NCBI GenBank assembly: GCA_009929855.1 | Contig: RZZN01000015.1 | Coordinates: 1 to 64,000 of the forward strand | Origin: Gammaproteobacteria bacterium | GTDB lineage: Bacteria > Pseudomonadota > Gammaproteobacteria > Chromatiales > Chromatiaceae | DNA length: 64,000 nt | Reading direction: 5' to 3' | Shown here: positions 44,934 to 54,800 of the stretch, one piece after another | How positions within the stretch are numbered: position 1 is the stretch's first letter | How the letters are laid out: the number at the start of each line of letters is the position of its first letter | Made by a program: the position numbers and the translations under genes | The notes under the pieces: model-generated | What the model was told of the DNA's origin: nothing | Seen by the model: the letters and a program-made list of their open reading frames with translations, nothing else | Database searches by the model: none

Positions 44934-46016
44934 ATGGCTCGTGTATACAATTTCAGCGCGGGTCCGGCGATGTTGCCGGAGCCCGTATTGATCAGGGCGC
45001 GCGAGGAGATGCTCGAGTGGCGCGACAGCGGCATGTGCGTCGCTGAGATGAGCCACCGGGGCAAGGACTTCATGGCCATCGCCGCGCGCGCCGAGGCGGA
45101 TCTGCGCGAGCTGTTGAAGATCCCGGCCAACTACAAGGTGCTCTTTTTACAGGGCGGGGCATCCATGCAGTTTGCCGCGATCCCATTGAATCTGCTTGGT
45201 TCGGGGGGCAAGGCCGATTATCTCAATACCGGCTCCTGGTCGAAGAAGGCGATCGCGGAGGCGCGCCGCTATGGTCAGGTCCAGGTCGTGGCGAGCACCG
45301 AGGGCGAGCGCTTCACCCGCGCGCCAACCCAGGACGAGCTTGCCTTGAGCCCCGATGCCGCCTATGTGCACTACACGCCCAACGAGACCATCGAGGGTGT
45401 CGAGTTTCCCTATGTCCCCGAGACCAGCGACACCCCCTTGGTCGCGGACATGTCCTCGACGATCCTCTCGCGCCCGATCGAGGTCGCGCGCTACGGACTC
45501 ATCTACGCCGGCGCCCAGAAGAACATCGGTCCGGCGGGTCTGACCATCGTGATCGTGCGCGAGGATCTACTCGGCCGCGCCCTGCCCAGCACGCCAACCA
45601 TGCTCGATTACAGGGTCCAGGCCGACAATGACTCGATGTATAACACACCACCCACCTATGCCTGGTATCTCGCCGGGTTGGTGTTCGAATGGTTGAAGGA
45701 GTCGGGTGGACTCGATGGCATGGCGCGGGTCAACGAGCGCAAGGCCACGCGTCTGTATCAGGCGATCGATGGTTCGGACTTCTTCAACAACCCGGTCGAG
45801 CCGGCCTCGCGCTCCTGGATGAACGTCCCCTTCACGCTGGCCGACCCCGCGCTCGACGAGACCTTCCTCAAGGAGGCCAAGGCGGCCAACCTGACCACCT
45901 TGAAGGGTCATCGCTCGGTTGGTGGGATGCGCGCGAGCATCTACAACGCCATGCCAGAGGAGGGCGTCGAGGCGCTGGTCAGCTTCATGCGTGATTTCGA
46001 GCGCCGCTACGGTTGA
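44934..46016 (+). CDS. serC: Phosphoserine aminotransferase
   Basis: A 360-residue class-V PLP enzyme that converts 3-phosphohydroxypyruvate to phosphoserine in serine synthesis (and acts in PLP synthesis). [16 protein letters not shown] at the N-terminus and the PLP Lys in [13 protein letters not shown] are diagnostic; [17 protein letters not shown] closes the fold. It is followed by serA, pheA, hisC and tyrA, an arrangement common in Gammaproteobacteria. The gap to serA (216 bp) shows no gene. Confidence 0.97.
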   Translation: MARVYNFSAGPAMLPEPVLIRAREEMLEWRDSGMCVAEMSHRGKDFMAIAARAEADLRELLKIPANYKVLFLQGGASMQFAAIPLNLLGSGGKADYLNTGSWSKKAIAEARRYGQVQVVASTEGERFTRAPTQDELALSPDAAYVHYTPNETIEGVEFPYVPETSDTPLVADMSSTILSRPIEVARYGLIYAGAQKNIGPAGLTIVIVREDLLGRALPSTPTMLDYRVQADNDSMYNTPPTYAWYLAGLVFEWLKESGGLDGMARVNERKATRLYQAIDGSDFFNNPVEPASRSWMNVPFTLADPALDETFLKEAKAANLTTLKGHRSVGGMRASIYNAMPEEGVEALVSFMRDFERRYG

Positions 46017-46232
46017 GTCATGGCCACCCCCGCGGCCACGGAGTCGCCTAGGATGCCGAGCCAATGCGCCTCGTGCGCCGATCCTCGGCGTTTCCCAGCC
46101 GGGGATCGCGTGACACGCCGCCGAGCGGTCTGGGCCTAGGCGCGGCGGGCATGCTCGTCGTGGCCTTGACGATCGCCAGTCGGGCGCTCGGATCGAACAC
46201 TCATCCCCAGTCCTCCATATGGTTCGACACTG

Positions 46233-47417
46233 ATGTTCAAGATACAGACACTCAACAATATTTCGGTGGCCGGGCTCGACCGCTTGCCGCGTGAGCGCTA
46301 CGAGGTCGCCTCCGAGATCAGCCATCCGGACGCGATCCTGGTGCGCTCGGCCAAGATGCACGAGATGGTGATTCCAGAGACCGTCAAGGCGATCGGTCGC
46401 GCCGGTGCCGGCACCAACAATGTCCCGGTCGCGTCCATGACCGCGCGTGGCGTGGCGGTCTTCAACGCCCCGGGGGCCAACGCCAACGCGGTCAAGGAGC
46501 TGGTGATCGCCGGCATGCTGATGGCGGCACGCAACATCGGTCAGGCGATGTTCTTCACGCGTGCGCTGCAGGGCGATGACGCGACCATCAATCAGGCGGT
46601 CGAGGCTGGCAAGAAACAGTTCGTCGGGTTCGAGCTCCCGGGGCGGACCCTGGGCGTCATCGGTCTCGGGGCGATCGGGGTCAAGGTGGCCAATGCCGCA
46701 CGCTCGCTCGGGATGCGCGTCATCGGCTATGACCCGACCATCACGGTGCAGCGCGCCTGGCAGCTCGCCAGCGATGTGCAGCCCGCGCTCGGCATCGACG
46801 ATCTGCTCTCGCGCTCTGATTTCGTCAGCTTTCACGTCCCGCTGACCGATCAAACCCGCCACATGATCAACGCCGAGCGTCTGCGCATCTTGCGTAAGGG
46901 GGCCGTCCTGCTCAACTTCGCCCGCGCCGGCATCATCGACGATGACGCCGTGGTCACCGCGCTGGACCAGGGGCATCTCTATGCCTATTGTTGCGATTTT
47001 CCGAGCAACTTGCTGAAGGATCATCCGCGTGTGATCACCTTGCCGCATCTCGGTGCCTCGACGCGCGAGGCGGAGGACAACTGTGCCATCATGGTCGCTG
47101 ATCAGCTACGGGACTATTTGGAGCACGGCAACGTGACCAATTCAGTCAACTTTCCGGAGATCAACCTGCCGCGTAATGGCGGTTACCGGATGGCCATCGT
47201 CAACAGCAACGTGCCCAACATGGTCGGTCAGATCTCCACCGATCTGGCCACCGCTGGACTGAATATCCTCGACATGCTCAACCGTTCGCGCGGCGATGTG
47301 GCCGTCACCCTGATCGATATCGATCAACGCTGTCCCGAGGACACGGTGAATCAGCTCAGGGCCATCGAGGGTGTCTTGTCGGTCCGCTGTCTGGGCAAGC
47401 AGGACAGGAGCGATTGA
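46233..47417 (+). CDS. serA: D-3-phosphoglycerate dehydrogenase with ACT domain
   Basis: A 394-residue NAD-dependent enzyme for the first step of serine synthesis. The Rossmann motif is LGVIGLGAIGVKVANAARSL; catalytic segments include FARAGIIDDDAV and ITLPHLGASTREAEDNCA. A C-terminal ACT domain (about 320-390: GYRMAIVNSNVPNMVGQIST) should give feedback control by serine. Its last stop codon overlaps the pheA start (TGATGG). It is the short single-ACT type. Confidence 0.92.
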   Translation: MFKIQTLNNISVAGLDRLPRERYEVASEISHPDAILVRSAKMHEMVIPETVKAIGRAGAGTNNVPVASMTARGVAVFNAPGANANAVKELVIAGMLMAARNIGQAMFFTRALQGDDATINQAVEAGKKQFVGFELPGRTLGVIGLGAIGVKVANAARSLGMRVIGYDPTITVQRAWQLASDVQPALGIDDLLSRSDFVSFHVPLTDQTRHMINAERLRILRKGAVLLNFARAGIIDDDAVVTALDQGHLYAYCCDFPSNLLKDHPRVITLPHLGASTREAEDNCAIMVADQLRDYLEHGNVTNSVNFPEINLPRNGGYRMAIVNSNVPNMVGQISTDLATAGLNILDMLNRSRGDVAVTLIDIDQRCPEDTVNQLRAIEGVLSVRCLGKQDRSD

Positions 47418-48517
47418 TGGACCAAGACAGCGCAAAGGGGGTTGCCCTGGAGGATGTCCGCGACCGGATCGACGCGATCGATCTGGATTTGCTCCGTCTG
47501 ATCAGCGAGCGCGCCCGTTGCGCCCAGCAGGTCGCGCAGATCAAGAGCGCGACCAACGGCAGCCGGGTCCAGTTCTACCGCCCCGAGCGCGAGGTGGCGG
47601 TGCTGCGCCGCATCAAGCAGGTCAATCCGGGACCGCTCGACAGCGAGGAGGTCGCTCGGCTCTTCCGCGAGATCATGTCGGCCTGCCTGGCGCTGGAGCG
47701 TCCCATCAACGTGGCCTTTCTCGGTCCCGAGGGCACCTTCACCCAGGCCGCGGCCATCAAGCATTTCGGCCATTCGGTGCGGACCTCCGCGTTCGGCACC
47801 ATCGGCGAGATCTTCCGCGAGGTCGAGTCAGGGGCCTGTGACTTCGGGGTGGTCCCGGTGGAGAATTCCACCGAGGGCGTTGTGAGCCACACCCTGGACA
47901 TGTTCATCACCTCGCCGCTGATGATCACTGGCGAGGTGACCCTGCGCATCCATCATCATCTCATGAGTCTGACCGGTGTCGAGGGCGCGATTCGCACACT
48001 CTATTCGCACCAGCAGTCGCTCGCCCAGTGTCGTGGTTGGCTCGACCGTCATCTCCCCAACGCCGAGCGTGTGGCGGTCGGCAGCAATGCCGAGGCCGCG
48101 CGGCTCGCCTCGACCGAACCGTCCGCCGCCGCGGTGGCGGGACTGCATGCGGCCGAGATCTACCAGCTCAAGATCCTCGCCGAGCGGATCGAGGACGAGC
48201 CTGGCAACACGACTCGCTTTCTCGTCATCGGCCCCGAGGATGCACGCCCGAGCGGTGAAGACAAGACCAGCTTGTTGCTCTCATGCCGCAATCAGGCCGG
48301 TGGTCTGCACAGTCTGCTGACCCCACTGGCCGCGCATGGCATCAGCATGACCCGCATCGAATCTCGTCCCTCGCGTCGCGGCATCTGGGACTATGTCTTC
48401 TTCATCGACATCGTCGGTCATCGCGCCGATCCCAAGGTCGCGCTCGCGCTCGATAACCTGCGTCAGTCATCCATGCTCTTCAAGGTCCTGGGCTCGTATC
48501 CACTGGCGGTCCTGTAA
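47417..48517 (+). CDS. pheA: Bifunctional chorismate mutase/prephenate dehydratase
   Basis: A 366-residue enzyme that makes phenylpyruvate from chorismate. The AroQ-type chorismate mutase domain is at about 10-90 (VRDRIDAIDLDLLRLISERA). Prephenate dehydratase follows (VAFLGPEGTFTQAAAIKHFG, then CDFGVVPVENSTEGVV). A C-terminal ACT domain has ESRPSRRGIWDYVFFIDI, the phenylalanine-binding ESRP motif. ATG 47417 shares bases with the serA stop, indicating coupling. Confidence 0.96.
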   Translation: MDQDSAKGVALEDVRDRIDAIDLDLLRLISERARCAQQVAQIKSATNGSRVQFYRPEREVAVLRRIKQVNPGPLDSEEVARLFREIMSACLALERPINVAFLGPEGTFTQAAAIKHFGHSVRTSAFGTIGEIFREVESGACDFGVVPVENSTEGVVSHTLDMFITSPLMITGEVTLRIHHHLMSLTGVEGAIRTLYSHQQSLAQCRGWLDRHLPNAERVAVGSNAEAARLASTEPSAAAVAGLHAAEIYQLKILAERIEDEPGNTTRFLVIGPEDARPSGEDKTSLLLSCRNQAGGLHSLLTPLAAHGISMTRIESRPSRRGIWDYVFFIDIVGHRADPKVALALDNLRQSSMLFKVLGSYPLAVL

Positions 48518-48836
48518 CGCGCTCGTTGCGCATCCATGGACGGCGCGTGCGGTTGGGCTGATCTATCGTTGTGCAGTGCGAGCCACGCCAAGGGCCGGTC
48601 ATTGGTCTCCGGTGGACGATGCCGCGAAGCGGATGCTCGATGAGTATCCAATGCCGATTGAGCGTAAAATTTTCGCCACGCAGGAGGATCAGTGGGCGCC
48701 GCCGTCGACGGTGGGTCGTCCGCGCGAGCCTGCTCGAGCACCGGAATCGCATCCAGGTCGGTTCTTTCGATGTGTCTCAAACCCGATCCGATCCGCGGGG
48801 TCGACGGATCACTGCTCTCGAAGGCAAGCGCTCGTC
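48518..48836 (+). other. Gap between pheA and hisC
   Basis: This gap of 319 bp is unusually long for an otherwise tight operon. I see no recognisable gene and no strong hairpin. The hisC frame stays open through it but the sequence does not resemble aminotransferase. Confidence 0.35.
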
Positions 48837-49949
48837 ATGACTGAACAAGACAACCCCTTTCTGCCCTTGGCCGCGCCCGGCATCGCCGGCTTGACCCCCT
48901 ACATCCCGGGTAAGCCGGTTTCCGAGCTGGAGCGCGAGCTGGGGATTCGCGACTCGATCAAGCTCGCATCCAATGAAAATCCGCTCGGTCCCGGACCCAA
49001 GGCGCGCGCGGCGATCGCCGAGCTGATGGGTGAGATCGGTCGCTATCCCGATGGTGGTGGCTTCGAGTTGCGTCGTGTGATCGCCGACTATCATGGTGTC
49101 GCTCAGAGTGCCGTGACCATCGGCAATGGCTCCAACGATGTGCTCGATCTCATCGCCCGGACCTTTCTGTCGCCTCAGGTGGAGACGGTCTACTCAGAGT
49201 ACGCCTTCGCCGTCTATGCCATCTCCAGTCAAGCGGTCGGCGCCACCGCGCGGATCGCCAAGGCGAGCGACTACGGTCATGATCTCGATGCCATGGCCGC
49301 CCTGGTGACGGATCGGACGCGGGTGGTCTGGATCGCCAATCCCAATAATCCCACTGGTACCTGGTTGAGCGCCGCCGCGCTGCGCTCGTTCATTGGCGCC
49401 GTGCCAAGAACCTGTCTGGTGGTGGTCGATGAGGCCTATACCGAATATGTGAGCGAGCCTGACTTCCCGGATACCACGCGCTGGTTGGACAGCTTCCCCA
49501 ACCTCATCGTGACCCGGACCTTCGCCAAGGCCCATGGTCTCGCGGCATTGCGGGTGGGTTATGGGTTGAGCGATCCGCGGGTCGCTGAGTTGCTCAATCG
49601 GGTCCGTCAGCCCTTCAACGTGAATACCTTCGCGCAAGCCGCGGCGGCTGCCGCGCTCGGCGACCGTGAGCACGTGCGCGCCTCGCTGGAGCTCAATCGG
49701 GTGGGGATGCAGCAGTATGTCGATGCCTTTCGGCGTCTGGGACTGGACTTCATCCCCTCGGTCGGCAATTTCATCAGCGTCGACCTCGGGCGTCCCGCCG
49801 CGGCGCTGAACCAGGCGCTGCTGCGCCGTGGGGTCATCCTGCGACCGCTCGGCAACTATGGCTTGCCCAACCATCTGCGCATCAGCATCGGTCTGGAGTC
49901 GGAGAACGCTCGCTGCATCGCCGCGCTCGAGGATGTGCTCGCGTCATGA
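48837..49949 (+). CDS. hisC: Histidinol-phosphate aminotransferase (HisC2 type)
   Basis: A 370-residue PLP aminotransferase. The N-terminus GLTPYIPGKPVSELERELG and SNENPLGPGPKA are standard; IANPNNPTGTW binds PLP and Lys lies in TRTFAKAHGLAALRVGYGL. Placement between pheA and tyrA suggests it also serves aromatic amino acids. ATG 48837 begins where family similarity begins. Its TGA overlaps the tyrA ATG (ATGA). Confidence 0.94.
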   Translation: MTEQDNPFLPLAAPGIAGLTPYIPGKPVSELERELGIRDSIKLASNENPLGPGPKARAAIAELMGEIGRYPDGGGFELRRVIADYHGVAQSAVTIGNGSNDVLDLIARTFLSPQVETVYSEYAFAVYAISSQAVGATARIAKASDYGHDLDAMAALVTDRTRVVWIANPNNPTGTWLSAAALRSFIGAVPRTCLVVVDEAYTEYVSEPDFPDTTRWLDSFPNLIVTRTFAKAHGLAALRVGYGLSDPRVAELLNRVRQPFNVNTFAQAAAAAALGDREHVRASLELNRVGMQQYVDAFRRLGLDFIPSVGNFISVDLGRPAAALNQALLRRGVILRPLGNYGLPNHLRISIGLESENARCIAALEDVLAS

Positions 49950-50815
49950 TCGAGCGTCTCACGATCATCGGGGTTGGACTGATCGGCGGATCATTGGCGC
50001 GAGCGCTGCGGGTCGCCGGTGCGGTGGGTGAGGTGGTCGGCTGCGGTCGCGGTCTGGCCAATCTGGAGCGCGCGCGTGCGCTCGGTGTCATCGATCGTCA
50101 CAGCCAAGATCCAGGCGCGGCGGTCGCCGGCGCGGACATGGTGTTCGTCGCGGTCCCGCTGGGTGCGATGCGCGGCGTCTTCGAGGCGATCCGCGAGTCA
50201 CTCGATCCAGCCGCGGTCGTCACCGACGGTGGGAGCGTCAAAGGCAGTGTCGTCCTGGACGCGGTCGCCGCATTCGGTCAGCCGCCACCAGGTTTGGTGC
50301 CAGGCCACCCGATCGCGGGTACCGAGCACAGTGGAGTCGAGGCCTCCACTGCCGAGCTCTATCGCAATCGCCGGGTCATCTTGACGCCGCTGCCGGAGAC
50401 CGCGCCCGCGGCCGTGTCACGGGTCACGGCGATGTGGGAGACCTGTGGCGCGGAGGTGACCTGCATGTCGGTCGCGCATCATGACGAGGTGCTCGCCGCC
50501 ACCAGCCATCTGCCGCATATGCTGGCGTTCGGGCTCGTCGATGTGCTGGCGCGGATGCGCGAGAATGATGAGATCTTTCGCTACGCCGCCGGTGGCTTTC
50601 GCGATTTCACCCGAATCGCCTCCAGCAATCCGATCATGTGGCGCGACATCTGTCTGGCCAATCGCGAGGCGCTGAGCGCGATGCTCGCCCGATTCGGCGT
50701 CGAGATGAGCGATCTGGCCGAGAGTATCCGACGCGCCGATGGTGAGCGTCTGCTCTCGATCTTCGAGCGCGCGAAGGCTGCGCGCGATCGATTCGTCGAT
50801 TCCACTCGGGTCTGA
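49946..50815 (+). CDS. tyrA: Prephenate (or arogenate) dehydrogenase
   Basis: A 289-residue NAD(P)-dependent enzyme of tyrosine synthesis. The nucleotide-binding start is IIGVGLIGGSLARALR; PGHPIAGTEHSGVEAS and ATSHLPHMLAFGLVD are catalytic-domain signatures. No fused chorismate mutase or ACT domain is present. It often precedes aroA in related bacteria, but here the next gene is an opposed fasciclin-domain protein. It overlaps hisC by four bases. Confidence 0.94.
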   Translation: MIERLTIIGVGLIGGSLARALRVAGAVGEVVGCGRGLANLERARALGVIDRHSQDPGAAVAGADMVFVAVPLGAMRGVFEAIRESLDPAAVVTDGGSVKGSVVLDAVAAFGQPPPGLVPGHPIAGTEHSGVEASTAELYRNRRVILTPLPETAPAAVSRVTAMWETCGAEVTCMSVAHHDEVLAATSHLPHMLAFGLVDVLARMRENDEIFRYAAGGFRDFTRIASSNPIMWRDICLANREALSAMLARFGVEMSDLAESIRRADGERLLSIFERAKAARDRFVDSTRV

Positions 50816-50850
50816 GTGCGGATCGCCCGTGGTCGGGTGAATGCAGACAT

Positions 50851-50878
50851 GAGCTCGGTGCCATTCGGCACCAAGCTC
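50851..50878. terminator. Hairpin between convergent tyrA and the fasciclin gene
   Basis: GAGCTCGGTGCC-ATTC-GGCACCAAGCTC forms a 12-bp stem with one mismatch in the 111-bp gap between converging genes. It could act in both directions. No strong T-run is seen on either side. Confidence 0.5.
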
Positions 50879-50926
50879 ATATTGGGCTCAGGGGATTTCG
50901 GCACCAGGGGTGCCGGGGTGCGACGT

Positions 50927-51526
50927 TCAGAGCATCACGCGATCGATCACATGAACGATGCCGTTCTTGGCATTGATCGTCTGGGTGACCTTGGCCTCGC
51001 CGACCTTGAGGTTGCCCTCGATGCCGACCGGAACCTTTTGTCCGGCCAGGTTCGCGCCGCTGCGTCCTTGCAGTAGATCAGTCGTGCTCAGATGACCTGG
51101 GACGATGTGGGCCGACACGATCTGCTTGAGCGCCTCCGGATCCGCCATCAACGCATCCACTTGATGTGGCGGAATCCGTGCGAAGGCATCGTTGCTCGGT
51201 GCGAACAGCGTATAGGGCCCATCGCCATTCAGCATCGCTTGGGCTCCGGCGGCCGTGATCGCGGCCTGTAGTTGACTGAAGATCGCTGCACCGCTGGTGA
51301 TGTCGGAAAGCGTCTTGTCAGCGCCATAGCCGAGGACGCGAGTGCTGTCGAGTCCGACGAATGGATCGGCAGGTTTGGCATTGGCCAGACCAGCACGGGC
51401 GCGCTCGATCGTTTCCTCGTCGGCATATTTGCTGCCGAACGAGAGCGCGGTCAGCGGGCCGAGCGTGATGGCCAGACCAAGGACGACGGTCAAGGGGTTC
51501 ATGCCGGGTGCGCTTTGGTTGCTCAT
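50927..51526 (-). CDS. Secreted fasciclin (FAS1) domain protein
   Basis: A 199-residue protein with an N-terminal hydrophobic signal (NPLTVVLGLAITLGPLTALS) and one FAS1 domain (about 70-199). FAS1 motifs are GPYTLFAPSNDAFARIP (H1-type) and NGIVHVIDRVML (H2-type). Such proteins act in adhesion or surface contacts outside the cytoplasm. Between the signal and the domain is a short acidic linker. It is a lone gene, convergent to tyrA and divergent from the large membrane protein; 51527-51858 contains both promoters and no other gene I can support. Confidence 0.9.
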   Translation of the reverse strand: MSNQSAPGMNPLTVVLGLAITLGPLTALSFGSKYADEETIERARAGLANAKPADPFVGLDSTRVLGYGADKTLSDITSGAAIFSQLQAAITAAGAQAMLNGDGPYTLFAPSNDAFARIPPHQVDALMADPEALKQIVSAHIVPGHLSTTDLLQGRSGANLAGQKVPVGIEGNLKVGEAKVTQTINAKNGIVHVIDRVML

Positions 51527-51858
51527 GTCTCTCTATCCTCACTGCTGACGTTGAATCGACTGAAGCCAACGGTGACCTCATGGACAGTCTGCCACCGCAA
51601 TAACCTACCAACGTTGTCAACTATGGTGATGCCCAAGGGCATTGCAAGCCCTGCCAAAATCACAGTGTTTTTCGGGTTTTCTGCCCTGAGATCGGACAGG
51701 ATTGCTGACTGACCTGTGGATGAGGCCACCAGCCGCGGCTGCATCGGGCACGCTGGCGTGCAGCTGCTATGCTGAAGGAGTCGGCTCGGGGCGCCCTGCG
51801 TCCATGCGGACCCTGCACCATCAGGCATCTCAACCGGCTGTCGGCGGGAGCGTGGATC

Positions 51859-54800
51859 ATGTCGTTCGGCGTCCTGGGTGTTCCAATCCTCATGGCTTGG
51901 CTGGCCGCGACCAGCTCGGCCGTGGCCGATCCGCTCGGCCCCGCGGATGCCGACGCAGCGTCGGCGGTTGCCGCGAGCCCTCCCGCGGTGTCCTGGGGCG
52001 ACGCCGAGGTCGAGCCTGTGGTTCCACCAGCCTTGCGCCCCTGGATCCAGTGGGTGCTTGAGGATGATCAGGGTGGGCAGGATCAACGGGCCTGTCCGAT
52101 CGATCCAACGGACGGCGAGCGCCGCTGCGTCTGGCCGGGACCTCTGGTCCTGGAGTTGGATGCCACCGGCGGATCTTTCGCTCAGACCTGGGAGGTGCGC
52201 GCGCGCTCATGGGTGCCACTGCCCGGTGACCCCGAGATTTGGCCGCTGGGTGTCCAGGTCGCTGGTATGGCGCGGCCGGTGCTGCTGCGCGATGGCCGTC
52301 CGGCGGTGCGACTCGAGCCAGGCGTGCACCACCTGAGCGGGCGTTTCAGCTGGGATCCGTTGCCGGATGCGCTGCCGCTCCCGCCGCTGGTCGGGTTGGT
52401 CGAGCTGAGTCGCGATGGTGAGCCGGTCTTGGCGCCGCGCTTGGATCGATCCAACCGTCTGTGGCTCGGCGAGCCCGCGCAGGTCGCCGACGAGGTGGCC
52501 GACGCCGGTCTGAGTCTGGAGGTCCATCGGTTGATCGAGGATCGCCTGCCGTTGGAGGTGAGCACTCGACTCGAGCTGGAAAGCTCGGGCCCTGCCCGTG
52601 AGGTCCGGCTCGGTCCAGTGCTGTTGTCGGGGGGCATTCCGCTGCGTCTGGTCAGTCCCTTGCCAGCGCGACTGGAGGAGGATGGCACGCTGCGGGTCCA
52701 GGTGCGGCCCGGGCGCTGGGTGCTGGAGATCGCCTCCCATCATCCGGGCGCGATCACGGCGCTCTCGCGGGTGTCGGCGCCGCCCCCATGGCCGGAGCAA
52801 GAGCTTTGGGCCTTCGCGGCGCAGCCCGAGCTGCGACGGGTCGAGCTCAGCGGGGTCACCCCGATCGATCCGCGTCAGACCGGTTTGCCGGCCGATTGGA
52901 GGGTCTGGCCAGTGTATCGAGTCGGCCCGTCCGACCTGCTGAGTCTGACCGAGCAGGGTCGCGGTGATGCCGATCCGGCGCCCGAGCGTCTGCGTCTCGA
53001 GCGCCGACTCTGGCTCGATTTCGACGGCTCGGGCTACAGCGTGCAGGATCGCATCAGCGGCCAGATGTCGCGCGCCGGGCGCTTGGACGCGGGTCCGCGG
53101 CTGGAGCTGGGGCAGGTGCTGGTCGGCGGGCAGCCGGTCCTGATCACGCGTCTGGACACGCCTGATGCCCTGGCCGGCGTCGAGGTCAGGGGCGGTCGAC
53201 TGGAGGCGCTCGTGGATGCTCGGATCGCCTCGCCGGCGAGTCTGGTACCGGCCTCTGGTTGGGCGCTCGACCTCGCAGCGGTCGAGGCGACGCTGGAGCT
53301 CCCGCCAGGCTGGGATCTGCTGATGGTCCGCGGCGTGGACAACCAACCCGAGACCTGGGTTGGTCGGTGGACCCTGCTGGACCTTTTTCTCGTGCTGATC
53401 CTGGCGCTTGGCATCGGTCGTCTGTGGGGTTGGGGCTGGGGTCTGTTGGCGTTGGTCGCCTTGGGGTTGACCTGGCAGATACCGAGTGCGCCACGTCTGG
53501 TCTGGCTGCATCTGCTGGCCGCCGCCGCGCTGCTGCGCCTGGTCCCGGTGGCGCCCGAGCGCACCGGGCTACGGCGTTTGCGCGGGTTGCTCCTGGTCTA
53601 TTTCAGGCTGTCACTGCTTGCCTTGCTGGTGGTGGGTCTGCCCTTCGTGGTCAGCGAGGTCCGGGATGGGCTCTTCCCGCATCTGGAGCGGCCCGGGGCG
53701 AGTCTCCTGCATCCTGGATCCGGTCGTGCCGCCGCACTCGCTCGGCTGCCTGAGATGACCGTGCCCTCGGCGGCTCAGGAGTTTGCTGCCGAGCGAGCGT
53801 TCGACACCAAACGCGAGCATGTCGTGGATGCCTTGACCGAAACATTGGGCACACCGCCCGAGCCGCTCGTGTTGATCGATCCAACGGCGCGTCTGCAGAC
53901 CGGACCCGGGATTCCCGATTGGCGCTGGCATAGCCAGACGTTGCGTTGGGTCGGACCGGTGGGCGAGCAGGAGGCGGCGCGACTCTGGCTGTTGACCCCG
54001 ACCTGGAGTCTGATCCTGTCACTCTGCGGTGTCCTCTTGCTGATCCTGCTCGGACTGCGTCTGAGCGGATTGCGCGTCCGTCACCCCAAGTCACCGATCG
54101 GCATGGCGCTCTTGGTCCTCGTGGGGCTGGGGACGACGCTGGGCCAGGGACCGGCCATTGCCGATGATCTCCCCAGCCCGCAGCTCCTTCAGGAGCTGAG
54201 GTCGCGTCTGCTGGCGCCGCCGGATTGTCTGCCAGCCTGTCTGGATCTGCCGCATCTGCGACTGGTCGCCGACCCCGAGCGACTGGTGATCGAGATGACG
54301 TTTGACGCTGCGGTCGCCGTCGCGGCGCCGCTGCCATTGGGCGCGGGAGGTTGGCGGCCACGCTTGATCGAGCGCGTCGGTCTGTCGAGCGCGGGGCCGC
54401 GCCGTGGTCCGCGCGGCGAGTTGACGATCCCGCTGCCAGCGGGGCGACACCAGATCCGTCTGGCCGGCCCCCTGGCGGGGCATGACCAGGTGGAGATTCC
54501 ACTGCCCATGCCGCCGCGTGTCATGGAGCATGAGGTCGCTGGCTGGACCCTCGAGGGAGTGGACGCGCAGGGGCGTCCGGGCGCTCAACTGCGGCTGATC
54601 CGGCATGCCGCGGCGACCGCGCCGCCGCAGGAGACGCTCGCCCAAGAGGTGCTGCCGCCGCTGCTGCGTGTCGAGCGCCTCTTGCGGATGCGCGCCGACT
54701 GGCGCCTGGAGACCCATGTGCGGCGGCTCTCGCCGCCTGAGTATCCGGTCTTGGTGGCGGTGCCACTCTGGCCGGGCGAGCAGGTGCGCACTCCTGGTGT

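Noticed and set aside
45567-47048. A 493-codon minus-strand frame across serC and serA
   Set aside because: Spans two well-supported genes and the gap between them with no recognisable sequence.
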